The notes under the pieces were generated by a model. It searched no databases. It saw only the letters and a list, made by a program, of their open reading frames with translations, and had not been told where the DNA came from. A program made the position numbers and the translations under genes. A stretch of DNA of 64,000 nt from Pyrinomonadaceae bacterium MAG19_C2-C3 (GTDB lineage Bacteria; Acidobacteriota; Blastocatellia; Pyrinomonadales; Pyrinomonadaceae): contig JANDLT010000019.1 of the NCBI GenBank assembly GCA_024330265.1, forward strand, positions 1 to 64,000, read 5' to 3'. Of this stretch, positions 1 through 8,465 are shown in pieces. The stretch's first letter is position 1, and every line of letters starts with the position of its first letter.

Positions 1-38
1 TTTTCTTTTTTTGTGTTGTGGGGGCGGGTGCCGCGCGC

Positions 39-69
39 GGGGGGGGGGGGGGGGCCCCCCCCCCCCCCC
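39..69. other. G16C15 homopolymer block
   Basis: Sixteen G followed directly by fifteen C, preceded by a T/G-rich stretch. This perfect homopolymer palindrome is unlike anything else in the window. It is most simply a read or assembly artefact at a contig end (poly-G read tails joined to their complement) rather than biology. The first 100 bases should be treated with caution. Confidence 0.6.
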
Positions 70-107
70 ACCAAAACGACGATTATTTTCTTAACTTAAT
101 GCCATTG

Positions 108-220
108 CCTGAAAGGGTCGCATCACACCGGATTATGCGACCCTTTCAGGGTCGGGATACAACTGCCGATAAGGACGTAGGGCGTTGCCCTACGCTATTG
201 AATCCGTCGCTTTCAGCGAC
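108..220. repeat. Intergenic palindrome cluster, type I (partial)
   Basis: Three successive hairpins lie ahead of the glycerate kinase gene. The first has a perfect 16-bp stem (108-123 with 135-150) built on CCTGAAAGGGTCGCAT; the second is 176-194 (CGTAGGGC/GCCCTACG); the third is 206-220 (GTCGC/GCGAC around TTTCA). The linker CTATTGAAT and the CCTGAAAGGG stem recur in the element at 51707-51925, so this is probably one half of the same element class. It lies in the 5' leader of the kinase gene and could also shape its mRNA. Confidence 0.65.
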
Positions 221-261
221 CGGAGAACACTTTGTCAGACACGTTCTGAGAGGAAAATCTT

Positions 262-1446
262 ATGTCTACTTTGCGTGTCCTGATTGCGCCGTCGGGTTTT
301 AAGGAAAGTTTGAGTGCGGAAGAAGCCGCCGCCGCGATTGCCGAAGGCGTGCGCCGCGCCGCGCCCGATGCGGAGATTACCGAAGCACCACTCGTTGATG
401 GCGGCGAAGGATTTTCCGAAGCACTGGTCGCGGTGACGAAAGGCGAATTGAAGCGATTGAAAGTCACGGGTCCCGTCGGCGACGAGGTTGATTCGCATTT
501 CGGAATGCTCGGTCGTGACGACAATCAGGACGGTGACACACAAACGGCGGTGTTGGAAATGGCGGCGGCGGCGGGGTTGCGATTAGTCCCGAAAGACAAG
601 CGTGACCCTTTGCAGACGACGACGCGCGGGGTTGGTGAATTGATTAAAGCCGCACTCGACGCGGGTGCGACGAAGTTGCTTATCGGGTGCGGCGATTCGG
701 GAACGAACGACGGCGGGGCGGGTGCGGCGGAAGCTCTCGGCGTCAAACTTTTGAAGGCGGATGGTTCACCGATTGAACGCGGAGCGGCGGGACTCATCGA
801 ACTCGACCGGATTGATTTGAGCGGGCGCGATGAAAGGTTAAACGACACGGAAATTGATGTTGCCTTGAACATCCATAACATCCTGTGCGGCGAGCAGGGC
901 GTGGCGCGCGTCTTCGGACCCCAAAAAGGGGCGTCGCCGGAAACCGTCGAACAGATGGAACAAGGACTCGAACGCTTCGCGGAAATCATCAAGCGTGATA
1001 CCGACATATATGTTCGTTTGATGCCGGGCGGCGGAGCAAGCGGCGGACTCGGCGCGGGACTTCACGCGCTGTTGGGTGCGCGCCTTCATCAACGCTATGA
1101 CATCGTGATGAAGTATCTGGAGATTGACGAAGCGTTGAAGAATTGCGACATCGTGATAACGGCGGAAGGCGGGATTGATTTTCAAACGCCGCGCGGCAAA
1201 ATCCCCGCCGAAGTTGCCAAACGCGCCAAGCAACACGGCTTACCCGTGTTCGCCCTCGCCGGGACGATTGGCAAAGAGGCGGAAGTGAATTACGAACACG
1301 GGATTGACGCGATGTTCAGCATGATTTCAAAACCTTGCACGCTCGAAGAAGCAATCGAGAACGCACGGGAGATGCTCGCGTCGTGCGCCGAAAACCTGAT
1401 GCGCGTCGTGGTGGCGAGTCAGAAGATTGGTTCATCGGTTCATTGA
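262..1446 (+). CDS. Glycerate kinase (GlxK/GarK family)
   Basis: Predicted to phosphorylate D-glycerate with ATP to 2-phosphoglycerate in the cytoplasm, feeding glyoxylate or serine-type carbon into lower glycolysis. The 394-residue length fits the type I glycerate kinase family. Family features seen include the N-terminal IAPSGFKESLSAEEAA, the DGGEGF motif near residue 50, GCGDSGTNDGGAG near 140-152, and the C-terminal ITAEGGIDFQTPRGKIPAEVA. The start is supported by a GAGAGGA ribosome site about 8 bases upstream. The last residues (GSSVH) and the TGA stop lie inside the CATTGATT-type repeat that follows, so the native C-terminus was probably altered by that repeat. It stands alone, without glyoxylate pathway neighbours. 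Confidence 0.92.
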   Translation: MSTLRVLIAPSGFKESLSAEEAAAAIAEGVRRAAPDAEITEAPLVDGGEGFSEALVAVTKGELKRLKVTGPVGDEVDSHFGMLGRDDNQDGDTQTAVLEMAAAAGLRLVPKDKRDPLQTTTRGVGELIKAALDAGATKLLIGCGDSGTNDGGAGAAEALGVKLLKADGSPIERGAAGLIELDRIDLSGRDERLNDTEIDVALNIHNILCGEQGVARVFGPQKGASPETVEQMEQGLERFAEIIKRDTDIYVRLMPGGGASGGLGAGLHALLGARLHQRYDIVMKYLEIDEALKNCDIVITAEGGIDFQTPRGKIPAEVAKRAKQHGLPVFALAGTIGKEAEVNYEHGIDAMFSMISKPCTLEEAIENAREMLASCAENLMRVVVASQKIGSSVH

Positions 1447-1836
1447 TTCATCGGTTCATTGATTCGTCGTTCATTGATTCATTGTAACTACTCAGCCGTC
1501 TTCAGACGGCTTTCCGCGAAGCGGCACTTAGACCAGCCGTTTGACGGCTGGGGACGGTGACAAACTAATCTTTTCAGCCCGTTTCAACGGGCTTTTGCGT
1601 GAGGCTTGAGCCGTTCGGGTCGTGTGGCTAAAGCCGGATGAGAGAAGGGCGTTAAAACGCCCTCGCCGGTTTTTTGCCGCTTTCACCCAGCCGTCAAACG
1701 GCTGGTCTATGCGCCCTTCGGGAAAGCCGTCTGAAGACGGCTGAGTAGTTACGATTCATTGCCGAAGAATGAACCAATGAGTCAATAAGTCAATGAACCG
1801 ATGAATGAACCGATGAATGAATCAATGAATCAATCT
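1431..1836. repeat. Composite inverted repeat: STRR arms around a 269-bp type A element
   Basis: Outer arms are degenerate arrays of CATTGATT/CGGTTCATTGATT units (about 1431-1483) answered by the complementary array GAATGAATCAATGAATC (1753-1836). Inside is a type A element (1484-1752) whose ends GTAACTACTCAGCCGTCTTC and the complement form an inverted repeat of about 30 bp. Nested within are palindromes at 1495-1510 (GCC-GTC-TTCA-GAC-GGC), a CAGCCGTTTGACGGCTG unit and its mirror, 1577-1592 (GCC-CGT-TTCA-ACG-GGC) and AGGGCGTTAAAACGCCCT. There is no ORF. Near copies lie at 45686-45955 and 53207-53475. The left arm overlaps the end of the glycerate kinase gene. Confidence 0.9.
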
Positions 1837-1840
1837 CTTT

Positions 1841-3325
1841 ATGTCTGAACAGGTTAATCAAAGTATCTGGGCGCAGTTCGATGAGCAACGCGCGAAGCAG
1901 GAAAAGGCAGCGAAGAAAAGCGAAGCGAGTGGGCGCAAATTTCGGTGGGTCGTGGACGCGATATTGCCGGTCGCACTCGCGCTTGTCGTCGCGGTCGCGG
2001 TGTCGCTGCCCCAGACGTTGCCGACCGAAGCCCGCATCGCATTGTTCGCGTTTGCGCTGGCGGCGATTTTGTGGTCAACGACTTCGCTTAACGCCGCTTA
2101 CGTCGCCCTTGCCGTGACGGTCTTGATGATTCTGGCAGGCGGCAGCCCGCAGGATAAACTTTTCGATGCCTTAGCAAGTGATGTTATCTGGTTGATGATC
2201 GGGGCGTTCGTGTTGGGCGGTGCGGTGCAGCAAACCGGACTCGCGGAACGCATGACCGGCATTGTCATCGGGCGCAAACGCAAGGTTAGCAGTATGTTCT
2301 GGTTATTGACCGCCGCACTTGTCCCGCTCTCGTTTTTCATTCCTTCGACATCGGGACGCGCCGCCGTCACGATTCCGGTGTTTCGCAGTATCGCCGATGC
2401 CGCCGACGACGCGCGCATCACACGCGCCCTCGCGTTGTTGATTCCGACGATAATTTTAGTCGCCACGATAAGCACGCTCATCGGCGCGGGGTCGCACTTA
2501 ATCGCCAACGATTTACTGAATCAAATCTCGAATACGCGCATCTCTTTCGCGCAGTGGGCGATGTGGGGCGTGCCGTTCGGCGTGGCGGCGAGTTTCATTT
2601 CGGCGTGGGTGATTATGTGGCTGTTTCTCGATAAGGAACGGCGCGAACGTGAATTGGAAGTTCCTCATCGAAAGAAAAAAGCGTGGCAAATCGCGGAGTG
2701 GAAAACAATTGTCATCGCCGCCGTGATGATGATCTTCTGGGTCACGGAAAGTTATCACGGCATCGAAATCGCCACCGTCACCGTCGTCGGGGCGTTGCTT
2801 TTGACGTTGCCTAAGTTCGGCGTACTGTCTTGGAAAGACGGGCTGAAAGCCGTGTCGTGGAACTTGGTGATTTTCGTCGGGGCGGCGTTGGTGTTGGGCA
2901 AAGCGTTGATTGAAACGAAAGCCGCGCAGTGGCTTATCGAAGGCATCTTTGAACTGAGCGGCATCGCCGGAGCGGATTCGCATCTCGTCCTGTTGCTGGC
3001 TCTCGCGTTCATCACGCTGACCTCGCACATCTACATGACATCGCACGCCGCACGCGCCGCCGCCCTCGTGCCGCCGATACTTTACCTCGCGGGAAATTTG
3101 GAACTAAATCCGGTGGCGGTGTTGTTCATCGGCACGATTGGCATGGATTACTGTTTGACTTTTCCGGTCAGTTCAAAAGCCCTGTTGCTCTTTCAAGAAC
3201 TCGACACCGACACGTTTCAACCGAGCGACCTGTTAAAACTCTCATCGGTCTTACTCATCGCTCACTTGCTTTTAATCTTCGCGTTCTACTACGGCTACTG
3301 GCGTTGGGTCGGGCTGGCACTCTGA
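1841..3325 (+). CDS. SLC13/DASS-family anion transporter
   Basis: An inner-membrane carrier of the divalent anion:Na+ symporter (DASS, ArsB/NhaD-like) superfamily, probably moving a dicarboxylate, sulfate or similar anion. The protein has 494 residues, a charged cytoplasmic N-terminus of about 35 residues, then around twelve hydrophobic segments in two inverted halves. The two family signature loops are recognisable but altered: residues around 168-180 read PSTSGRAAVTIPV and those around 398-410 read TSHAARAAALVPP, where sodium-coupled members usually carry Ser-Asn-Thr. Substrate and coupling ion therefore cannot be assigned. A repeat array follows the stop directly and separates it from the sensor kinase. 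Confidence 0.8.
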   Translation: MSEQVNQSIWAQFDEQRAKQEKAAKKSEASGRKFRWVVDAILPVALALVVAVAVSLPQTLPTEARIALFAFALAAILWSTTSLNAAYVALAVTVLMILAGGSPQDKLFDALASDVIWLMIGAFVLGGAVQQTGLAERMTGIVIGRKRKVSSMFWLLTAALVPLSFFIPSTSGRAAVTIPVFRSIADAADDARITRALALLIPTIILVATISTLIGAGSHLIANDLLNQISNTRISFAQWAMWGVPFGVAASFISAWVIMWLFLDKERRERELEVPHRKKKAWQIAEWKTIVIAAVMMIFWVTESYHGIEIATVTVVGALLLTLPKFGVLSWKDGLKAVSWNLVIFVGAALVLGKALIETKAAQWLIEGIFELSGIAGADSHLVLLLALAFITLTSHIYMTSHAARAAALVPPILYLAGNLELNPVAVLFIGTIGMDYCLTFPVSSKALLLFQELDTDTFQPSDLLKLSSVLLIAHLLLIFAFYYGYWRWVGLAL

Positions 3326-3436
<111 letters not shown>

Positions 3437-3438
3437 TT

Positions 3439-4920
3439 ATGAACCTCAAACGAAAACTCTTGACCGTGTTCGGGGCGTTGGCGTTGTTGTCGTTGCTCAC
3501 TGCCGGAATGACGTTGTGGATGATCGGTCAGTGGCGCGCGACGAATCAGCGCATCGAAAATCATTATCAACGCAGCCTTCTGTTGCAGCGCGTGCGGGCG
3601 ACGATGTTTCGCTCTTTTAAGGAAGTCCCCGACGCCGTGACGGGTGATGACCTCGATTCGCGCGAGGAATTTAACGAGTACATAAAACCGGCGGAAGATG
3701 ATTTCGCGCAGTGGTCGAAGCTTGCCGAAACGAACGAAGAACTTGAGCAAGTCAAACAGGTGCGCGCCGCCTACGATGCGTTGGTCGCCGTCGCCAACCA
3801 GACTTTCGATTTAGTCGAAGCGGGGCGTATGCGCGAAGCCTTCGAGTTGATGGAAGGCAAACTTGAAGATGATGACCTTGCGACGTTTCAGCGTTTGACG
3901 GAACAAGCCGCCGAATCAGATCGCAGTTATCGTGAACAGGTGCGGGCTTCGGTTGACGGGACGCGCCGCACCGCGCAAATCGTGTTATCCATCGCTGCCT
4001 TTGCGACCGTCTCGCTGGTCTTGCTGCTCGCGGCGTATCTCGCTTCGGATTTATTTAAGCCGCTCAAGGAAGTCGAACAGGCACTAAAGCGCGCGGGGAG
4101 CGGCGATTGGAAAACACGCTTGACGGAAGAACGCGCCGATGAGTTTGGCGCAATCAACAAAGCCTTCAACCGGATGGCGGAATCCGTCGCCCAACGCGAA
4201 CAACGCGCCGGCATGGGTGTGACGGACGCGGACAGTGACCCGACGAGCGACGGAACTTGGCACAACACGACTTCGCGTCTAACTCTGCATACGCTTGTCG
4301 CACAGCTGCGGGCGCGCGTCTTGCGCCTTGCGGACAACGGTGAATCAAACGGCAACGCGAATGCCAACACAGCGGACGATGAGCGTCGCAAGTTGGTCGA
4401 GAAAGTCGAGCAGCTTTCGCAAGCCGTCGTGCGCGTCACCGAGTTTGGCTTTCCGCTTGACCTCAATCTCGCGCGCACGGACATCCGCGAACTGCTTTAC
4501 GAAACTCTGTTGCGCTTTCACGAAGAACTGACTTCACGCGGCATCAGCTTTGAAATTGACATCGCACCGGAAGTTTCCTTTGCGATTGTTGACCGTTTGA
4601 AGTTGCGCGAAGCGATTGGCGAACTCGTGCGAAACGCGCTTCGCGCTTTGCCGGAACGCGGCGGGCGTATCGGCTTGCGTTCGCGTGTCGAAGCGGACGA
4701 AGAATTGATAATCGAAGTTGCCGACAACGGCGCGGGCAGCGACGACTCTTTGATTGACAACACGTTTTCGCGCGAGAAAATTTCCGCATCAACAATCAAA
4801 GGCGGCGTCGGCTTGCGTTTAATCAAAGCGATTGCCGAACAACACGGCGGCAAACTAAGCATCACCAGCGAACGGGGAACGGGAACTTTCGTGCAGTTGA
4901 AACTACCCGTGCGCGAATAA
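3439..4920 (+). CDS. HAMP-domain sensor histidine kinase-like protein
   Basis: A membrane sensor with an N-terminal helix (residues about 8-28), a periplasmic four-helix-bundle-like region rich in acidic residues (about 30-195), a second membrane helix near 200-222, HAMP (about 223-275), a poorly conserved linker, and a C-terminal HATPase domain with N box GELVRNALRAL, G1 VADNGAG and G2 KGGVGLRLIKAIAEQHGG. No standard H-box (HE-x-x-TP) is seen; the dimerisation region holds LHTLVAQLRARVLRL and an Asn/Asp-rich insert, so the phosphoacceptor is uncertain. I start at ATG 3439, because the in-frame upstream extension from 3358 is encoded by the repeat array. No response regulator is adjacent; the next gene encodes an outer-membrane protein. 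Confidence 0.8.
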   Translation: MNLKRKLLTVFGALALLSLLTAGMTLWMIGQWRATNQRIENHYQRSLLLQRVRATMFRSFKEVPDAVTGDDLDSREEFNEYIKPAEDDFAQWSKLAETNEELEQVKQVRAAYDALVAVANQTFDLVEAGRMREAFELMEGKLEDDDLATFQRLTEQAAESDRSYREQVRASVDGTRRTAQIVLSIAAFATVSLVLLLAAYLASDLFKPLKEVEQALKRAGSGDWKTRLTEERADEFGAINKAFNRMAESVAQREQRAGMGVTDADSDPTSDGTWHNTTSRLTLHTLVAQLRARVLRLADNGESNGNANANTADDERRKLVEKVEQLSQAVVRVTEFGFPLDLNLARTDIRELLYETLLRFHEELTSRGISFEIDIAPEVSFAIVDRLKLREAIGELVRNALRALPERGGRIGLRSRVEADEELIIEVADNGAGSDDSLIDNTFSREKISASTIKGGVGLRLIKAIAEQHGGKLSITSERGTGTFVQLKLPVRE

Positions 4921-4938
4921 TTTTCGGAGAACGAATTG

Positions 4939-5613
4939 ATGATGCGAATCAGCAACCTAATTTTAGTCTTGATGCTTCTGCTATCTGGCAACACGACGGC
5001 GCAAACCGTCGGGGCGGACGACGACCTCGAACCGCGCGAAGAAAATCAGTATCGCACTCAACTTAGATTCAATATCAACATTTATAAGAACCTTGAGGCG
5101 ACCGCCGAGTATCGCGCCGCCGTCAGTCGCAACACCGAAACCCGTGAACGCTACACGCTGAATTACTCTTGGCAGCCAAGCAAGTATGTGAAAATCGAAC
5201 CGGAATACCTGTTCCAAGTCGAGCGCGAAATACGCGGCGAAACCGAACCCGAACATCGCCTAAGATTTTCAGTAAGCGGCATCCTGCCCTTTAAGCGTTG
5301 GCGATTCAGTGTGCGTAACCTCATCGAACGCCGCTACGTCGAAGGCGAAAAATCATATCGCTATCGTCCGCGTATTCTGGTCGAACGCGAATTCAAAATA
5401 CGCGATAAAAAACTCACCGCCTACGTCCTCGATGAGCCTTATTACGATTCGCGCGTCGAGGCGTTTCGCTTTAACCGCATCTATGCCGGATTCGAGTATG
5501 AAATCTCGAAACGCCTTGAGTTTGAAACCTTCTACTTTCTTCAAAACGGAAGCTTCAGCCGCCCGACAGACCGCCATGTCGTCAGCACATCTCTGAGCAT
5601 ACGCTTACGGTGA
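4939..5613 (+). CDS. DUF2490-type outer-membrane beta-barrel protein
   Basis: Exported protein of about 224 residues with a signal peptide (ISNLILVLMLLLSGNTTAQ) and a body of alternating hydrophobic/charged strands rich in Tyr, Arg and Glu (for example YRTQLRFNINIY, ATAEYRAAV, LEFETFYFLQNGSF), ending in an aromatic/basic strand. This pattern fits the DUF2490 family, small barrels of unknown function predicted to sit in the outer membrane. A GGAGA ribosome site at 4926-4930 favours the ATG at 4939 over the TTG just before it. It follows the sensor kinase by 18 bases and is probably co-transcribed, so it may be a structural partner or target of that signalling pathway, but this is not shown. 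Confidence 0.7.
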   Translation: MMRISNLILVLMLLLSGNTTAQTVGADDDLEPREENQYRTQLRFNINIYKNLEATAEYRAAVSRNTETRERYTLNYSWQPSKYVKIEPEYLFQVEREIRGETEPEHRLRFSVSGILPFKRWRFSVRNLIERRYVEGEKSYRYRPRILVEREFKIRDKKLTAYVLDEPYYDSRVEAFRFNRIYAGFEYEISKRLEFETFYFLQNGSFSRPTDRHVVSTSLSIRLR

Positions 5614-5629
5614 CGAAAGATTTTTAGCT

Positions 5630-6187
5630 TCAGTTATCCGTCGGGACGGATGGCGTCGAGAGTGGTTCTTCGACGCTCAAGACTTCGATGATAAACACGA
5701 GCGTCGAATCGGGCGGGATGTCGCTGCCCGCGCCTCTCGCGCCGTAGCCGAGTTGCGGCGGGAGTATGAATGTCGCATGGTCGCCGACGCGCAATCGCCC
5801 GACGCCTTCATCCCAACCTTTAATCACGCGCCCCGCCCCAATCTGAAACGTGAACGGCGCGCCTCTGTCAAGTGAACTATCGAACTTCGCGCCATTGGTC
5901 AGAAGTCCCGTGTAATTGACCGTCACCCTATCGCCCGATTTCAAAGGGCGACCCGCGCCGCGACGTGTGACGATGTAGGTCAAGCCCGATGCGGTCGTCA
6001 CGGCAGCGGATGACGGCGGCGCGGCGACGACGGGCGGACGACGAACGGGCGGACGGCTTCGCGTCGCACGTCGCGGGGCGCGGCGGTTGACAGTCCCGCG
6101 ACGTGTTTGACCGACGACACTGTTAGTGAAACTTCCGGCGACAAAGAGATTGATAAAGATTAAAAAAACGGTGATGGTTTTGTTCAT
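5630..6187 (-). CDS. Exported FKBP-type peptidyl-prolyl cis-trans isomerase
   Basis: Predicted to catalyse prolyl isomerisation in the periplasm. The ATG at 6187 gives a clear signal peptide (MNKTITVFLIFINLFVAGSF), whereas the longer in-frame form adds 17 basic residues. After the signal comes a low-complexity Arg/Pro linker (RRAPRRATRSRPPVRRPP), then a complete FKBP domain: GDRVTVNYTGLLTNGAKFDSS, PFTFQIGAGRVIKGWDEGV, LPPQLGYGARG, IPPDSTLVFIIEVLSVE. Active-site aromatics of the family (Tyr, Phe, Trp) are present. It is convergent with the DUF2490 gene, their stops only 16 bases apart. Confidence 0.9.
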   Translation of the reverse strand: MNKTITVFLIFINLFVAGSFTNSVVGQTRRGTVNRRAPRRATRSRPPVRRPPVVAAPPSSAAVTTASGLTYIVTRRGAGRPLKSGDRVTVNYTGLLTNGAKFDSSLDRGAPFTFQIGAGRVIKGWDEGVGRLRVGDHATFILPPQLGYGARGAGSDIPPDSTLVFIIEVLSVEEPLSTPSVPTDN

Positions 6188-6230
6188 ACTATTTTCGTGG
6201 GAACGTTTATGTCTAAATCTTTTTGGTAAC

Positions 6231-6348
6231 GGTTTCATAAATTCAAACCGAATGTTTAGAGGAGGGCGGAAGCCCTCCTCTGCGACTCGGCGGCGGAGGG
6301 CGGAAGCCCTCCTCTAAACGAACGTAAAGCTACTTACGAAACTGCTTC
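6231..6348. repeat. Type D inverted repeat (copy 1)
   Basis: The core 6254-6319 is GTTTAGAGGAGGGC...GCCCTCCTCTAAAC with two internal GAGGGCGGAAGCCCTC palindromes. Outer arms GGTTTCATAAAT (6231) and TTACGAAACTGCTTC (6334-6348) pair with each other. Copies 2 and 3 are at 10189-10306 and 40110-40225. The right arm here is the last 15 bases of the dinB-like gene, supplying its final residues Glu-Ala-Val-Ser and TAA stop. Confidence 0.85.
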
Positions 6349-6876
6349 TAAATATCTCGACAGCAAAATGTTTCGGTGATGAAGTTCATGCCCGGCGATG
6401 ATGTAAGCCAGTGCGCGAACACTGACCGGGTTGTCACTGGCGATGCCTGAACGTTGCCACGCTTCTTTTGTGAGTGGCTTTAAGAGTGCGATGGTCGCGC
6501 GCCTGACGGATTCAAATTCGGCGGCGAGTTCGGCGAGATTACAATCATCGAAACGGGCGTTGACGACGTAAGCGTCTTGCTCGAAACCGGGCAGCGGCGT
6601 CGCGTCACCGCGTGCGAAACGAAGCGCGCGATAAGCGAAGATGCGTTCCGTATCCGCGACGTGTCCGACGACTTCCTTAATGCTCCACTTGTCGGGGGCA
6701 TAGCGCGTGTTGCCGTCGGCTTCGGGAATGCCGCGAAGCAATTCGAGCGTCTCATCGAGTTGGCGATGCAAGACGGAGATTATCTCCCGGTCAACGGGTA
6801 CGAGTGCGACATACTTGCCGTAGTAAGCGGCGTATTCGGCGGCGTCGGGTTTGGTGAAGGTGGTTTGTAGGTTCAT
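6334..6876 (-). CDS. DinB-superfamily protein
   Basis: A 180-residue four-helix-bundle protein of the DinB/YfiT superfamily, whose members are metal-dependent and often transfer thiols (bacillithiol or similar) or act in unknown stress roles. The three-histidine metal site is complete: His72 in VVGHVADTE, and His163 and His167 in AGHELHHRN. The PDKWSIKEVVGHVADTE block is typical of the family. Its ATG overlaps the TGA of the upstream histidine kinase gene by four bases, so the two are translationally coupled. The last four residues EAVS plus the stop come from a dispersed type D repeat. The actual substrate cannot be told from sequence. Confidence 0.85.
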   Translation of the reverse strand: MNLQTTFTKPDAAEYAAYYGKYVALVPVDREIISVLHRQLDETLELLRGIPEADGNTRYAPDKWSIKEVVGHVADTERIFAYRALRFARGDATPLPGFEQDAYVVNARFDDCNLAELAAEFESVRRATIALLKPLTKEAWQRSGIASDNPVSVRALAYIIAGHELHHRNILLSRYLEAVS

Positions 6877-8411
6877 GAGATGGTATCGGTTTTATCGGGT
6901 TGTGGATTGGCGACGGCGGCTTGAAGCGGCAGGCGAATTTGAAAGCATGTCGCGCCGGGTTTGGATGTGACGCGGATGTCACCGTGATGAGTGCGTATGA
7001 TGCGGGCGACGGTATCGAGTCCCAAGCCCGTGCCTTCGCCAACCTGTTTGGTGGTAAAGAACGGCTCGAAGATGCGCGGTTGAACGTCTTCAGGGATGCC
7101 CGCGCCGTTGTCGCGGATTTCGATTAACACATCGGTCGGTTCGCGCTTTGTCTTTATCGTCACTTGCCCGCCTTCAGTCATCGCGTCAATCGAGTTGTCG
7201 AGCAGGTTCGTCCAGACTTGATTGAGTTCGTTGCCGTAAGCCGTGATGCGCGGCAGGTCTGCGGCATAGTCGCGCGTGACGTTGATGCTTTTGATTTTCA
7301 GTTCGTGCTTGAGTATGACGAGCGTGTTATCCAAGCCTTGATGCACGTCAACTTCTTGAAGCGGAACTTTGTCCATGTACGAGTATTCTTTAATCGCCCC
7401 GACGATTTCCGAGACGCGCCCGGTACTGGTCTTAATCTCCGCGACGAGTTTCGCAGTCGCAAGTTGCGCCGCGATGCGCGACAGGACATCGCCCAACGCC
7501 GCGTTGCCGATTTGGTTTGCGACCCGTTCGAGTTCCGATTTTTCCACGCCCGATTCAACCAACGACGGGGCGAGCAGCCACGCCTCCTCGATGTTTCGAC
7601 GCTCAAGCCATGTCATCAACTCATCTTCCAAATCACTGTTGGCGAGAGCGTCGAAGGTTCGCGTGTGTGATTGATGCTCAATCGCTTTGGCTTCAAATTC
7701 GGCGATGAAGCGGCGTTGGTCGGGTGTCAGTTGATGTTTGCAAAGATTTAAGTCGGCATGGCGCAGGCGTTCAAGCGTCGTGGTCAATTCATCGGCGGCG
7801 CGGCGTGCGGCGGAAGCAGGATTATTGATTTCGTGCGCGAGTCCGGCGGAGAGTTTGCCGAGTGCCATCAGCTTATCGCGTTGCTGCGACGCGCGTTCAA
7901 AGCCGCGCACGCGGTCACTCATCAAACCGACACAGCGTTCGGCAAGTAAAGGCATTTGTTGAATCAGTTCGGGAAAGTATTTTATGTCAAGCAACAGCAC
8001 GCGCGTCGGTTGGACGGCGTGCGCGGTGCCGCCCCAGTGCGTCATCCGCGAGAAAGGTAAGCGTCCACTGACTTCCGTGTCGGGGTCTCCGGCGCGGGCG
8101 ATGAAGATGTAAGAATCGAGTGCCGCGTCATCCGGGCGCGAGTGGATTTCGCCCTCAAGATAAACGCTCATCCAGTTGGCGGGTTCGCCTTTACGAAATA
8201 CCAACTCGCCCGTCGCAAAGCGTTTCTCAACGGCGCGCGTCGCAAACCACGCGAGTTGTTCCGGCGGCAAATCGGCAAAGACCGTGACTTGTTTCAAAGC
8301 CGCGACGCGGTTATTCAATTCACCTTCGCTTGGCACACCGCCCGCCTGTACATCCGGCGAAAGGTCATTGTTGTCCGGCGTGAAATGTCCTTCCATGATG
8401 CGCCTTTCCAT
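6873..8411 (-). CDS. Cyclic-nucleotide-binding-domain sensor histidine kinase
   Basis: Soluble two-component kinase of 512 residues. It has an N-terminal CRP-type cyclic nucleotide-binding fold (about residues 38-155: VTVFADLPPEQLAWFA, GELVFRKGEPANWMSVYLEG), a DHp helix with H-box LSAGLAHEINNPASAA (His193 the expected phosphoacceptor), and a HATPase domain with N box NQVWTNLLDNSIDAM, G1 EIRDNGAGIPE and G2 VGEGTGLGLDTVARII. There are no membrane segments, so it senses a cytoplasmic signal. It follows the receiver-reductase fusion by 54 bases on the same strand, which makes that protein the likely cognate partner. An alternative start is Met6. Confidence 0.93.
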   Translation of the reverse strand: MERRIMEGHFTPDNNDLSPDVQAGGVPSEGELNNRVAALKQVTVFADLPPEQLAWFATRAVEKRFATGELVFRKGEPANWMSVYLEGEIHSRPDDAALDSYIFIARAGDPDTEVSGRLPFSRMTHWGGTAHAVQPTRVLLLDIKYFPELIQQMPLLAERCVGLMSDRVRGFERASQQRDKLMALGKLSAGLAHEINNPASAARRAADELTTTLERLRHADLNLCKHQLTPDQRRFIAEFEAKAIEHQSHTRTFDALANSDLEDELMTWLERRNIEEAWLLAPSLVESGVEKSELERVANQIGNAALGDVLSRIAAQLATAKLVAEIKTSTGRVSEIVGAIKEYSYMDKVPLQEVDVHQGLDNTLVILKHELKIKSINVTRDYAADLPRITAYGNELNQVWTNLLDNSIDAMTEGGQVTIKTKREPTDVLIEIRDNGAGIPEDVQPRIFEPFFTTKQVGEGTGLGLDTVARIIRTHHGDIRVTSKPGATCFQIRLPLQAAVANPQPDKTDTIS

Positions 8412-8465
8412 GCCATTTCCGTTTAGGTGCGTCGCTAAATGCGTCGGGCGTTTGCGGTTTGCCGC

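Noticed and set aside
18-302. Open frame from the left edge into the glycerate kinase gene
   Set aside because: It is translated from the G/C homopolymer and palindromes and overlaps a clear gene in another frame.
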